DNA from: Bacteroides sp.
Lineage (GTDB): Bacteria > Bacteroidota > Bacteroidia > Bacteroidales > Bacteroidaceae
Length of the DNA: 64,000 bases
Direction: 5' to 3'
Assembly: GCA_022648295.1 (NCBI GenBank)
Contig: JALCME010000008.1
Coordinates: forward strand, 62,001-126,000
Within the stretch, counting starts at the first letter, position 1, and every line of letters begins with the position of its first letter. Positions 1 to 7,847 of this stretch are shown here, piece by piece. The notes under the pieces were generated by a model. That model made no database searches and had not been told where the DNA came from. It saw nothing but the letters and a program-made list of their open reading frames with translations. The position numbers and the translations under genes are program-made.

Positions 1-166
1 TATTCATAAAACATGATATCAATTCTATATCAGTTTTTATAATTGAGATTTCTCATAAAGTAAAAGGGTATTAGAGTCAACAAAAAAAATAATAAAAATA
101 TTCCTATTCTTAAGGAAAATCATTAACTTTACATTATTTTTTCTAAAATATAAAAGAAGAACGATT

Positions 167-376
167 ATGAAAGGACTAAACGTATTTGCAGCATTTTTAG
201 GAGGAGTTGTTGCTGGGGCAACATTGGGTATTTTATTCGCTCCTGAAAAAGGAGAAGACACTCGTCGTAAAATAGCGGAAATTCTTCGCAAAAAGGGAAT
301 TCGCTTGAATCATACTGAAATGGAACAATTAGTAAATGATATTGCAGCGGAAATTAAAGGTGAAACGGCAGAATAA
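167..376 (+). CDS. YtxH-like small membrane-associated protein
   Basis: This 69-residue protein starts with one hydrophobic, glycine-rich segment (about residues 4-26, with GGVVAGATLGILFAPEKG) and continues as a charged helix. The Gly-rich membrane segment running into LFAPEKGEDTRRKI is the signature of the YtxH family, whose exact role is unknown; members are often linked to stress or envelope. It is the first of three same-strand small genes, with 23 bp to the next. I infer a short operon with the holin-like and unknown genes that follow. Function cannot be stated beyond an inner-membrane anchor with a cytoplasmic helical tail. Confidence 0.8.
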   Translation: MKGLNVFAAFLGGVVAGATLGILFAPEKGEDTRRKIAEILRKKGIRLNHTEMEQLVNDIAAEIKGETAE

Positions 377-399
377 ACCAGAGAAAAGGAAAGGGCACT

Positions 400-750
400 A
401 TGTTTACAAGCGATAAAGACATTAAAACGATTGAGCAATTGTTTGTTGAGGTAAAGGAATACATAAAACTTCAAAAAGATTACATAAAATTAGAATTAGC
501 CGAGAAACTAACGACTTTGCTTTCTACTTTTATTCTTTTATTCATTGCTCTCAGCCTTGGCATAGTGACCCTGTTTTATTTATCAATAGCTCTTGCGTAC
601 ATATTATCTCCTATTGTTGGAGGACTAACAATAAGCTTTATAATTATAGCATTTGTCCAAATCATATTAATTACATTAGTTATAATATTCCGAAGAAAGA
701 TCATAATCAATCCAATAGCAAAGTTTATTGCAACACTTTTTTTTAAATAA
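400..750 (+). CDS. Holin-X/phage-holin-3_6-like membrane protein
   Basis: The 116-residue product has an amphipathic N-terminal helix (residues 1-38), then two long hydrophobic segments (about 40-65 and 70-98) and a short basic tail. This layout matches the chromosomal 'putative holin superfamily' proteins (Holin-X, phage_holin_3_6) common in Bacteroidetes, which are not phage genes despite the name. It sits 23 bp after the YtxH-like gene and 17 bp before the next gene, a pairing often seen in this phylum. A structural role in the inner membrane is the most that can be inferred. Confidence 0.72.
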   Translation: MFTSDKDIKTIEQLFVEVKEYIKLQKDYIKLELAEKLTTLLSTFILLFIALSLGIVTLFYLSIALAYILSPIVGGLTISFIIIAFVQIILITLVIIFRRKIIINPIAKFIATLFFK

Positions 751-767
751 CGAAAAATAGGTTCATT

Positions 768-1046
768 ATGAAAGATAAAAGACCTTTTTCCTTTACCACA
801 TTGAGTGCAATAGCCCGGCAAAAGGAAGATACTCTAAGAAAGATCCGAAAACAAGAAGAGATCATATCAAATCTGACAAAAGACATATTTACCCCACCTG
901 AATCACCTGCCACAAAAGGACAAGCAATAATTCGCATGTTGAACATCAGCACGACCTTTTTCGAAGGGATAATGTTCGGAATAAAGCTTATGAGAAGGAT
1001 CAAAAAAATATTTCATCTTCAAAAAACAAGAAAGGCTGCATTTTGA
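768..1046 (+). CDS. Small protein of unknown function
   Basis: The product has 92 residues: a basic helix predicted to coil (residues 14-40), a Pro-rich hinge (FTPPESPATKG) and a C-terminal hydrophobic to basic helix (about 57-85). I do not recognise the family. It is the third gene of the small envelope-type operon, 17 bp after the holin-like gene. Its last codons and stop lie inside a hairpin that looks like the operon terminator, so gene end and terminator overlap. An association with the holin-like or YtxH-like protein is inferred from position only. Confidence 0.65.
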   Translation: MKDKRPFSFTTLSAIARQKEDTLRKIRKQEEIISNLTKDIFTPPESPATKGQAIIRMLNISTTFFEGIMFGIKLMRRIKKIFHLQKTRKAAF

Positions 1047-1075
1047 TATAAAATACAACCTCTCTCTCTTTTTTA
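1033..1075. terminator. Bidirectional hairpin terminator overlapping a gene end
   Basis: An imperfect stem pairs 1033-1044 with 1050-1061 around a 5-base loop that contains the TGA stop of the upstream gene. It is followed by a pyrimidine run ending in six T on the + strand, and on the - strand by a T-rich tract. It lies between convergent genes (the small-protein operon and manA) and could serve both. Confidence 0.6.
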
Positions 1076-1084
1076 AATTATAAG

Positions 1085-2059
1085 TCAAACATAAGTCTCA
1101 AGCAGTTTTACCCCACTACCTTTTGGAGTAATAGTAATATCCTGTACGGTGGCAGGTATCAAGATTGTTTCACCCACACGTAACGATACCTCATTATGAG
1201 CATCATCTACCATATAACATTCACCTTCAATACAAATGAAAATAACAAAAGAATCTAACTCCGAATAGTCACAAGAAATTTCTTCTGTCATATCATACAG
1301 AGAGGTTGTAAAATAAGGACTTGCAACAAGTTCTACCGGTTCATTTTTTCTTTGGTCATAATGGGTACGAAAATCATCTTGGACATCTGCAAAATTAATA
1401 GCATCTATTGCTTGATTAGTATGTAATTCACGCAAATTACCATTCTTATCTTTCCGATTATAATCATAAATACGATAAGTGACATCAGAGGTCTGTTGTA
1501 TCTCAGCGACAAAAGACCCAGCCCCGATCCCATGCACCCGCCCTGCTGGTACATAAAACACATCACCTGGCTGAATCGGGCATGTCTGCAAAACATCTGC
1601 AAAGGTTCCAGCATGAACTCTTTCTTTATATTCTTTCGGAGTAATCTGTTTGGAAAAACCAGAAATCAAATTAGCGTTCTTCTCCGCAGAAATAACATAC
1701 CACATCTCATTTTTACCAAAAGAATTATGCCGTTTTTTAGCCAACTCATCTCCAGGGTGTACTTGTATGGACAAGTCCAACCTAGCATCAATAAATTTAA
1801 TCAATAAGGGGAAATTGGTACCAAAACGCGCATAATTAGCTTCGCCAATAAGCTCCTCACGGTATTTGCGTACCATTTCAGGTAGAGTAAGCCCTTTATC
1901 AGAACCATTAGCTACCACCGATTCGCTATTTTCTACTGCTGAGATCTCCCAGCTTTCCCCCACCCCTGATATCGTTTCATTCAAGTGTTTAAATGCAATA
2001 ATCTTGTTTCCTCCCCAAAGCGTCTGCTTCAAGATAGGCTTAAATTTTAAAGGATACAT
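1085..2059 (-). CDS. manA: Mannose-6-phosphate isomerase, class I
   Basis: This 324-residue cupin enzyme interconverts mannose 6-phosphate and fructose 6-phosphate in the cytoplasm. Recognisable family segments are QTLWGGNKI near the N-terminus, the metal-binding IQVHPGDELA segment (about residues 97-107), the GKNEMWYVI segment, and VHGIGAGSFVAEIQQTSDVT in the cupin core, which carries the further metal ligands. Length fits the short bacterial class I type. It is transcribed divergently from the galactose operon, and its 3' end converges with the small-protein operon. It provides mannose entry to glycolysis or supplies GDP-mannose and fucose precursors. Confidence 0.93.
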   Translation of the reverse strand: MYPLKFKPILKQTLWGGNKIIAFKHLNETISGVGESWEISAVENSESVVANGSDKGLTLPEMVRKYREELIGEANYARFGTNFPLLIKFIDARLDLSIQVHPGDELAKKRHNSFGKNEMWYVISAEKNANLISGFSKQITPKEYKERVHAGTFADVLQTCPIQPGDVFYVPAGRVHGIGAGSFVAEIQQTSDVTYRIYDYNRKDKNGNLRELHTNQAIDAINFADVQDDFRTHYDQRKNEPVELVASPYFTTSLYDMTEEISCDYSELDSFVIFICIEGECYMVDDAHNEVSLRVGETILIPATVQDITITPKGSGVKLLETYV

Positions 2060-2105
2060 CCGTAGTTTTAGTTAATTCATTAATTATAATATGACATTTT
2101 TTAAG

Positions 2106-2149
2106 ATTACGAGGACAAACATACAAAAAATATCAATTTACCTCGTAAT
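2106..2149. repeat. Inverted repeat between manA and galM
   Basis: ATTACGAGG at 2106-2114 is repeated as its exact reverse complement at 2141-2149, with a 26-base AT-rich spacer. It sits in the divergent intergenic region, upstream of the candidate galM promoter (near 2224-2231) and about 50 bp upstream of manA. It may be an operator or cruciform site for one of the two transcription units. No function is proven by sequence. Confidence 0.45.
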
Positions 2150-2199
2150 TTCTAAACGCTAAACTTTCCTAAAATATTCTTTAGATTTCGATGTAATTC

Positions 2200-2231
2200 A
2201 TTGTAAGAACGAAAGAATTTCTTTTTATTTG
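2200..2231 (+). promoter_or_regulatory. Candidate promoter of the galactose operon
   Basis: TTTATTTG at 2224-2231 resembles the Bacteroides -7 element TAnnTTTG, with one mismatch, and ATTG at 2200-2203 lies 20 bp upstream at the -33 position. This would give a leader of roughly 20 bases before the galM ATG. Confidence 0.45.
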
Positions 2232-2255
2232 CATGGAAATTTAATAAAAACATTT

Positions 2256-3353
2256 ATGATAAACACTACTCCAGCGGAAACAAACCTTTCGAATTTAAAT
2301 AAGTCAGATTTTCAGAAGGATATCCATAACAAAAAAACGGATTTATTTATCCTCAAGAACGCACAAGGAATGGAGGTAGCCACCACTAATTACGGGTGTG
2401 CAATTCTTTCCATAATGGTGCCCGACAATAAAGGAAAATACGCAAATGTAATTTTAGGACACGATAGTGTTGATCATGTCATTCACAGTCCGGAGCCTTT
2501 TCTCAGTACAACTATTGGACGTTACGGAAATCGCATAGCAAAAGGGACATTCACCTTATATGGAGAAGAGCATCATTTAACTATTAACAACGGGCCAAAT
2601 TCCCTACATGGGGGCCCTACCGGATTCCACACAAGGGTATGGGATGCAATCCAACCAGATCAAACAACAGTTGTATTTACTTATAAATCACCGGATGGTG
2701 AAGAAGGATTTCCCGGTAATTTAGAAGTAGAGATGACATATCGCCTTGAAGATGAAGCAAATGCATTAGTCATTGAGTATAAAGCAACCACAGATAAAGC
2801 AACAATTGTAAATCTTACCAATCACGGATTCTTTAATTTATCAGGAATTTCTAACCCTTCTCCCACTGTTCTTGATCACACCATTACAATAAATGCAGAT
2901 TACTATATTCCGATTGATGAAGTATCGATACCTACCGGAGAAATTTTAAAAGTAAACGATACTCCAATGGATTTTCGTACACCGCATGCTATCGGAGAAC
3001 GAATTGATGAAAAATTCCAGCAATTAATAAACGGAGCTGGCTATGATCATTGCTATGTATTGAACAAAACAGAAGCAGGTGAATTGAGTCTCGCCGCAAC
3101 ATGTTGTGATCCCAATAGCGGACGTACAATGGAAGTTTACACTACAGAAAATGGTGTGCAACTTTATACAGGAAACTGGTTAAATGGATTTGCTGGTGCT
3201 CATGGAGCCACATTCCCGTCACGAAGTGCCGTTTGCTTTGAAGCACAATGCTTCCCAGACACGCCAAATAAGCCGCACTTTCCTTCTGCCGTATTACTTC
3301 CTGGTGACGAATACCAGCAAATTACTATTTATAAGTTTGGCGTGCAGAAATAG
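2256..3353 (+). CDS. galM: Aldose 1-epimerase (galactose mutarotase), cytoplasmic
   Basis: The enzyme interconverts alpha and beta anomers of galactose before phosphorylation by GalK. The 365-residue product has the mutarotase landmarks: NYGCAILSIMVPD, IGRYGNRIAKG, the LHGGPTGFHTRVW segment with the active His, TNHGFFNLSG with the second His, and a C-terminal FEAQCFPDTPN with the catalytic Glu. I chose ATG at 2256 because the in-frame TTG at 2229 lies in the probable -7 promoter element. It has no signal peptide, unlike the lipoprotein paralogue at 6.7 kb, so it should act in the cytoplasm. It is the first gene of galM-transporter-galK. Confidence 0.93.
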   Translation: MINTTPAETNLSNLNKSDFQKDIHNKKTDLFILKNAQGMEVATTNYGCAILSIMVPDNKGKYANVILGHDSVDHVIHSPEPFLSTTIGRYGNRIAKGTFTLYGEEHHLTINNGPNSLHGGPTGFHTRVWDAIQPDQTTVVFTYKSPDGEEGFPGNLEVEMTYRLEDEANALVIEYKATTDKATIVNLTNHGFFNLSGISNPSPTVLDHTITINADYYIPIDEVSIPTGEILKVNDTPMDFRTPHAIGERIDEKFQQLINGAGYDHCYVLNKTEAGELSLAATCCDPNSGRTMEVYTTENGVQLYTGNWLNGFAGAHGATFPSRSAVCFEAQCFPDTPNKPHFPSAVLLPGDEYQQITIYKFGVQK

Positions 3354-3392
3354 AATGAACCTAATTTTATAACTTAAATAATAAAAAGAATC

Positions 3393-4736
3393 ATGACACA
3401 ACAAAAAAACAACAATAGCATAGCTATTGTTACGATGATCTTTCTCTTCGCGATGATTTCCTTCGTGACGAACTTAGCTGCGCCTATTGGAGTTATATGG
3501 AAAAACCAACCAGCACTTCAAGGTTCTAACTTTTTGGGTATGCTAGGAAATATGATGAACTTCTTAGCTTACTTATTTATGGGAATTCCTGCTGGCAAAA
3601 TGCTCACAAAGATAGGATATAAAAAGACAGCTCTTGTTGCTATTGCCGTAGGCTTCTTCGGAGTACTAATACAAACTTTATCAGGAGTAGTAGGAGTTGG
3701 CGATGAACTCTTTGGTCTACCTGCTAACTTTTTTGTCTATTTGTTTGGTGCATTTATCGCTGGATTTTCAGTGTGCATGTTAAACACGGTTGTCAACCCT
3801 ATGCTGAATTTATTAGGCGGCGGTGGAAATAAAGGGAACCAGTTCATCCAGATAGGAGGAACGTTTAACTCACTGGCTGGAACATTAACTCCTATGTTTG
3901 TTGGGGCCCTCATCGGTGAAGTAACCAAAGATAGAATACAATCAGGAGAAATTACAATGTCAAATGTCAATCCTGTCCTATTCATTGCAATGGGAGTATT
4001 TGCATTAGCTTTCATTATCCTGTCATTTGTACCTATAAAAGACCCAAGCAGTAGTGCAAGTAGCTCATCTAAAGTATTTGAACACAGTCCTTGGAGCTTC
4101 CGCCATTTTGTACTTGGTACTGTAACAATCTTTATTTATGTAGGAATAGAAGTTGGCATTCCGGGAACATTAAACTTCTTCTTATCAGATGTAACGGACA
4201 AAGGAGCCGGGCTAAATCCCGCAAATGCTGCTTCCATTGGTGGATTTGTAGCAGGAACATATTGGTTCTTAATGCTTGTAGGGCGTTTTCTCGGGAGTAT
4301 GATCGGAGGTAAAGTCTCCAGTAAACACATGCTAATGACAGTTTCTGCCATTGGCATCATCTTGGTTTTATCAGCAATATTTGCACCTAAAACCGTACTG
4401 ACTTCCATGCCGGTATTTACAGGATCATCATTTGCAATGACCCAAGTACCTATTAGCGCTTTGTTATTAGTATTATGCGGACTTTGTACTTCTATTATGT
4501 GGGGAGGAATATTCAATTTGGCTGTTGAAGGCTTAGGCAAATATACTGCTGCCGGTTCTGGTATCTTTATGATGATGGTAGTAGGTGGTGGAGTACTACC
4601 TTTAATACAAAATAAAGTAGCAGACATCGCGGGATACATGACAAGTTACTGGGTAATAATTGCAGGATTGGCATTTTTATTATATTATGCTCTTATTGGC
4701 AGTAAGAATGTTAATACCGATATTCCTGTAGACTGA
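3393..4736 (+). CDS. MFS sugar transporter (glucose/galactose permease type)
   Basis: The 447-residue protein is hydrophobic along its whole length, with about 12 membrane segments in two halves separated by a charged linker near residues 210-235 (PIKDPSSSASSSSKVF). The conserved major-facilitator loop after helix 2 is present as GKMLTKIGYKKTALVA. Its place between galM and galK, 39 bp after galM, makes it the probable galactose (or glucose/galactose) importer of the inner membrane. Substrate is inferred from the operon, and proton or sodium coupling cannot be read from sequence. Confidence 0.88.
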   Translation: MTQQKNNNSIAIVTMIFLFAMISFVTNLAAPIGVIWKNQPALQGSNFLGMLGNMMNFLAYLFMGIPAGKMLTKIGYKKTALVAIAVGFFGVLIQTLSGVVGVGDELFGLPANFFVYLFGAFIAGFSVCMLNTVVNPMLNLLGGGGNKGNQFIQIGGTFNSLAGTLTPMFVGALIGEVTKDRIQSGEITMSNVNPVLFIAMGVFALAFIILSFVPIKDPSSSASSSSKVFEHSPWSFRHFVLGTVTIFIYVGIEVGIPGTLNFFLSDVTDKGAGLNPANAASIGGFVAGTYWFLMLVGRFLGSMIGGKVSSKHMLMTVSAIGIILVLSAIFAPKTVLTSMPVFTGSSFAMTQVPISALLLVLCGLCTSIMWGGIFNLAVEGLGKYTAAGSGIFMMMVVGGGVLPLIQNKVADIAGYMTSYWVIIAGLAFLLYYALIGSKNVNTDIPVD

Positions 4737-4786
4737 TATAAGTTATAGACGATTGATTTATTCACCTCATAAAATCTTATAGTATC

Positions 4787-5941
4787 ATGGATATAGAACA
4801 CGTAAGAAAACGTTTTATTAAACATTTCGATGGAACAACAGGGGCTGTATATGCATCTCCCGGACGTATTAATCTTATTGGCGAACATACGGATTATAAT
4901 GGTGGATTCGTTTTTCCCGGAGCTATAGACAAGGGAATGGTTGCAGAAATAAAGCCTAATGGCTCTGACATGGTGAAAGCATATTCCATTGACTTAAAGG
5001 ATTATGTAGAATTTGGACTAAATGAAGAAGATGCTCCCCATGCAAGTTGGGCCAAATACATTTTCGGTGTATGTCGTGAAATGATAAAACGTGGAGTAAA
5101 AGTTAAAGGATTCAATACTGCATTTTCAGGAGATGTGCCGTTAGGTGCAGGTATGTCTTCATCGGCTGCATTGGAAAGTACTTATGCGTTTGCCTTAAAC
5201 GACTTATTTGGAGACAATGCAATAGATAAATTTGAGTTGGCTAAAGTTGGACAAGCCACAGAACATAATTATTGTGGGGTAAATTGTGGTATTATGGATC
5301 AATTTGCTTCCATATTCGGCAAAAAAGGAAGCCTTATCCGTTTAGACTGCCGTTCATTGGAATATCAATACTTCCCATTTGATCCCAAGGGATATAAATT
5401 AGTATTGGTTGACTCAGTTGTAAAACATGAATTAGCCTCCTCTGCCTATAACAAACGCCGTCAAAGTTGCGAAGCAGTAGTAACCGCTATTCAAAAGAAA
5501 CACCCTCATGTGGAATTTTTGAGGGATTGCACTTTGGATATGTTAGAGGAATCTAAAGCCAATATCAGTGCAGAAGACTATAAACGTGCAGAATATGTTA
5601 TTGAAGAGATCCAGCGTGTACTTGATGTCTGCGATGCATTGGAAAAAGGCGATTATGAGACCGTAGGCCAAAAGATGTATGAAACTCATCATGGAATGAG
5701 CAAGCTATATGAAGTAAGTTGTGAAGAACTTGACTTTTTAAATAATCTTGCCTTTGACTGTGGAGTAACAGGTTCACGAGTAATGGGTGGAGGCTTTGGC
5801 GGCTGTACTATTAATCTAGTAAAAGATGAACTGTACACAACATTTATAGATAAAGCCAAAACTTTATTTAAAGAAAAATTCAATAGAAGCCCTAAAATTT
5901 ACGACGTAGTTATTAGCGACGGTGCTCGTAAATTGGCGTAA
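4787..5941 (+). CDS. galK: Galactokinase
   Basis: This kinase phosphorylates alpha-D-galactose at C1 with ATP, the first committed Leloir step. The 384-residue protein has the galactokinase signature GRINLIGEHTDYN at residues 26-38, the GHMP ATP-binding motif with GAGMSSSAALES (about 120-131) and the C-terminal glycine loop GGGFGGCTINLV. Length is usual for bacterial GalK. It lies 50 bp after the transporter and ends the operon, followed by a strong terminator. No galT or galE is in the window, so later Leloir steps must be encoded elsewhere. Confidence 0.97.
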   Translation: MDIEHVRKRFIKHFDGTTGAVYASPGRINLIGEHTDYNGGFVFPGAIDKGMVAEIKPNGSDMVKAYSIDLKDYVEFGLNEEDAPHASWAKYIFGVCREMIKRGVKVKGFNTAFSGDVPLGAGMSSSAALESTYAFALNDLFGDNAIDKFELAKVGQATEHNYCGVNCGIMDQFASIFGKKGSLIRLDCRSLEYQYFPFDPKGYKLVLVDSVVKHELASSAYNKRRQSCEAVVTAIQKKHPHVEFLRDCTLDMLEESKANISAEDYKRAEYVIEEIQRVLDVCDALEKGDYETVGQKMYETHHGMSKLYEVSCEELDFLNNLAFDCGVTGSRVMGGGFGGCTINLVKDELYTTFIDKAKTLFKEKFNRSPKIYDVVISDGARKLA

Positions 5942-5967
5942 AACACTTTCTATTAATAACCCGAGTA

Positions 5968-6003
5968 AAAAAGGCATGTCAGAGAAAACTGACATGCCTT
6001 TTT
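5968..6003 (+). terminator. Rho-independent terminator after galK
   Basis: A perfect 13-base stem (AAAGGCATGTCAG and its complement) with a 6-base loop is followed by a T run, 27 bp after the galK stop. It should end the galactose operon and isolate it from the arabinose operon. Confidence 0.9.
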
Positions 6004-6158
6004 AGTCTATCAAAACCATCTCCTATACCTCCCCTTCAAAACATAAACGGCCAAAGTACTGAACAGTAAGAAAAGAATCAGAAGCATATGAAAAGCCTAA
6101 TCTTATACACTAACTTTTATCAAGTTAACTATTAGTTTTTATTTCTCTCCTAATAACA

Positions 6159-6256
6159 AATCTTGGTCCCACAGCTGTAAACCCTCGGGGGGACAGCTGT
6201 GGGCTGAAGAGCCCACAATTGAAAACCGGCGGGCACACAACTGTGGGACGAAGATT
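6159..6256. repeat. Nested inverted-repeat element
   Basis: The outer arms 6159-6178 and 6237-6256 match as inverted repeats at 18 of 20 positions. Inside, CCCACAGCTGT at 6168-6178 is exactly complementary to 6193-6203, and GTGGGCT at 6199-6205 is complementary to 6210-6216. The inner hairpins share bases, so they exclude each other. The compact size of about 100 bp with imperfect terminal arms resembles a REP- or MITE-like dispersed element; I cannot see other copies in this window. Confidence 0.6.
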
Positions 6257-6360
6257 CGCCTTATGTATTATCACTTTTCTTCATAAGAAGAGCGATAAAA
6301 ACAAATGGAGCATAACACCAATTTCATCAGGCATTGAAGAGAACAACATTAAATCCAAAA

Positions 6361-6462
6361 GTGACGGAAAGCCACTTGCCATCACTTGCCATCACGCTTG
6401 CCGTCACTACACAACATACTGGCTTAATGCATACTAGCAAACAAGTGACGGAGTGACGGCAA
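6361..6462. repeat. Short tandem and inverted GTGACGG repeats
   Basis: CTTGCCATCA occurs twice in tandem with a 10-bp period (6375-6394), followed by CTTGCCGTCAC (6397-6407). TTGCCGTCAC at 6398-6407 is exactly complementary to GTGACGGCAA at 6453-6462, and GTGACGG appears three times (6361, 6444, 6453). This could fold as a hairpin or be a degenerate small repeat element; its role is unknown. Confidence 0.55.
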
Positions 6463-6600
6463 ATATACCTTTTTCACAGGAAAGGATTGAAAAAGAGAGA
6501 CTCCTACACACAAAGGCAATAATGACATTCAAAGTTCTCACGTAACACTACAAAACTTACATTTTCAAGCTTATTCACAGCATTCTATGTTGCACAACAT

Positions 6601-6648
6601 ATAAAAGTGTATTTTATACACCAAATAAAAGTGTTACTTTTACACCAA
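6601..6648 (+). promoter_or_regulatory. Tandem AraR-type operator units
   Basis: Two 24-bp units in direct tandem (6601-6624 and 6625-6648) match at 20 of 24 positions. Each holds a palindrome-like 15-mer, GTGTATTTTATACAC at 6607-6621 and GTGTTACTTTTACAC at 6631-6645, with centres 24 bp apart. The second unit overlaps a TAnnTTT-like -7 element (TACTTTTA, 6635-6642). A Nudix-type AraR regulator is encoded in the downstream operon, so I infer these are its binding sites and that binding would block transcription. A perfect ATGTTG/CAACAT palindrome abuts the array at 6587-6600. Confidence 0.65.
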
Positions 6649-6683
6649 AAGAAAGTTAAACAACTCATTTTAAATACAAAACC

Positions 6684-7823
6684 ATGAAAAACTTTTTTTT
6701 ATCTACGGGAATTGCTGCATTAATACTCACTTCGTGCAGCTCAAATTCCAAACAAGAACTGACTTCGTCTAGCCTCAATCCGGCAAACTTTCAAACAGTA
6801 ATAAATGGAGATTCAACTAGCCTTTATACGCTAAAGAACAAGGCCGGAATGGAAGTATGCATTACTAATTTTGGAGGACGTATCGTATCTGTTATGGTAC
6901 CTGACAAAAACGGTAATATGCAAGATGTCGTTCTTGGATTTGACAGCATTGCCGATTACATTAACATACCAAGTGACTTTGGAGCTTCCATTGGAAGATA
7001 TGCAAACCGCATTGACCACGGACATCTTGTAATAGATGGAGATGCCATACAACTGCCACAAAACAATTTTGGACATTGCCTGCATGGTGGTCCCAAAGGA
7101 TGGCAATATCAAGTATATAAAGCCAATCCGATAGACAATGCCACATTGGAATTAACAAGAATCTCCCCGGATGGAGATGAGAATTTTCCCGGTAAAGTAA
7201 TAGCCAAGGTACTTTTCAAACTAACCGATGATAACTCAATAGATATTAAATACTCTGCTACAACGGATAAAAAGACAGTTATTAATATGACCAACCATTC
7301 TTACTTCAATCTTTCCGGAGATCCTTCAAAAGCAGCAATAGATCATATCTTATACCTAAATGCCGACAACTACACTCCTGTAGACAGCACATTTATGACC
7401 ACAGGAGATATTCTTCCGGTAAAAGATACACCTATGGACTTCACTACCCCTAAAGCTATTGGAGAAGAGATTAATAACTATAAGTTCATTCAATTAAAGA
7501 ATGGAAACGGATATGATCATAACTGGGTTTTAAGCACCAAGGGCGATATCACTAAATTGGCAGCAAAACTCACTTCACCGAAAAGCGGCATTGTGCTTGA
7601 TGTCTATACCACAGAGCCAGGCATCCAAGTATATACCGGTAATTTTCTAGATGGAACAGTAAAAGGTAAAAAGGGCATTACTTACAACCAACGTGCATCT
7701 GTATGCCTTGAAACCCAACATTATCCGGATAGTCCCAATAAGCCTCAATGGCCTTCCACCCTCTTGGAACCAGGACAAACATATCACAGCGAATGCATAT
7801 TTAAATTTTCTGTAGAAAAATAA
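6684..7823 (+). CDS. Aldose 1-epimerase, predicted lipoprotein
   Basis: The product is a 379-residue mutarotase with an N-terminal lipoprotein signal peptide (hydrophobic residues 2-15, lipobox LTSC with Cys at about 18), so it is likely anchored in the periplasm or outer membrane. Mutarotase landmarks are IGRYANRIDHG, the LHGGPKGWQYQVY segment, NMTNHSYFNLSGD and LETQHYPDSPN with the catalytic Glu. It is the first gene of the arabinose operon and, by context, should interconvert anomers of L-arabinose, or arabinose and galactose, before import by the next gene's symporter. The family does not distinguish these sugars well, so substrate is inferred. Confidence 0.9.
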   Translation: MKNFFLSTGIAALILTSCSSNSKQELTSSSLNPANFQTVINGDSTSLYTLKNKAGMEVCITNFGGRIVSVMVPDKNGNMQDVVLGFDSIADYINIPSDFGASIGRYANRIDHGHLVIDGDAIQLPQNNFGHCLHGGPKGWQYQVYKANPIDNATLELTRISPDGDENFPGKVIAKVLFKLTDDNSIDIKYSATTDKKTVINMTNHSYFNLSGDPSKAAIDHILYLNADNYTPVDSTFMTTGDILPVKDTPMDFTTPKAIGEEINNYKFIQLKNGNGYDHNWVLSTKGDITKLAAKLTSPKSGIVLDVYTTEPGIQVYTGNFLDGTVKGKKGITYNQRASVCLETQHYPDSPNKPQWPSTLLEPGQTYHSECIFKFSVEK

Positions 7824-7847
7824 TAGTAACTTTTAAATCATTTTATC

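Larger units (their letters stand above)
6004..6683. other. 680-bp non-coding region with repeats and operator
   Basis: No convincing gene lies here; an open frame of 72 codons at 6219-6437 runs through repeats and has no family features. The stretch holds a nested inverted-repeat element (6158-6258), short tandem and inverted TTGCCGTCAC/GTGACGGCAA repeats (6361-6462), a 6-bp-arm palindrome (6587-6600) and two tandem 24-bp operator-like units (6601-6648) just before the arabinose operon. It is therefore both a repeat island and the control region of the operon. Confidence 0.7.

Noticed and set aside
400..750. Prophage holin
   Set aside because: No other phage gene is present, and chromosomal holin-like proteins next to YtxH-like genes are common in this phylum.
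6219..6437. A 72-codon open frame in the repeat region
   Set aside because: It runs through the short repeats, has no ribosome site and no family features, so it is probably chance.
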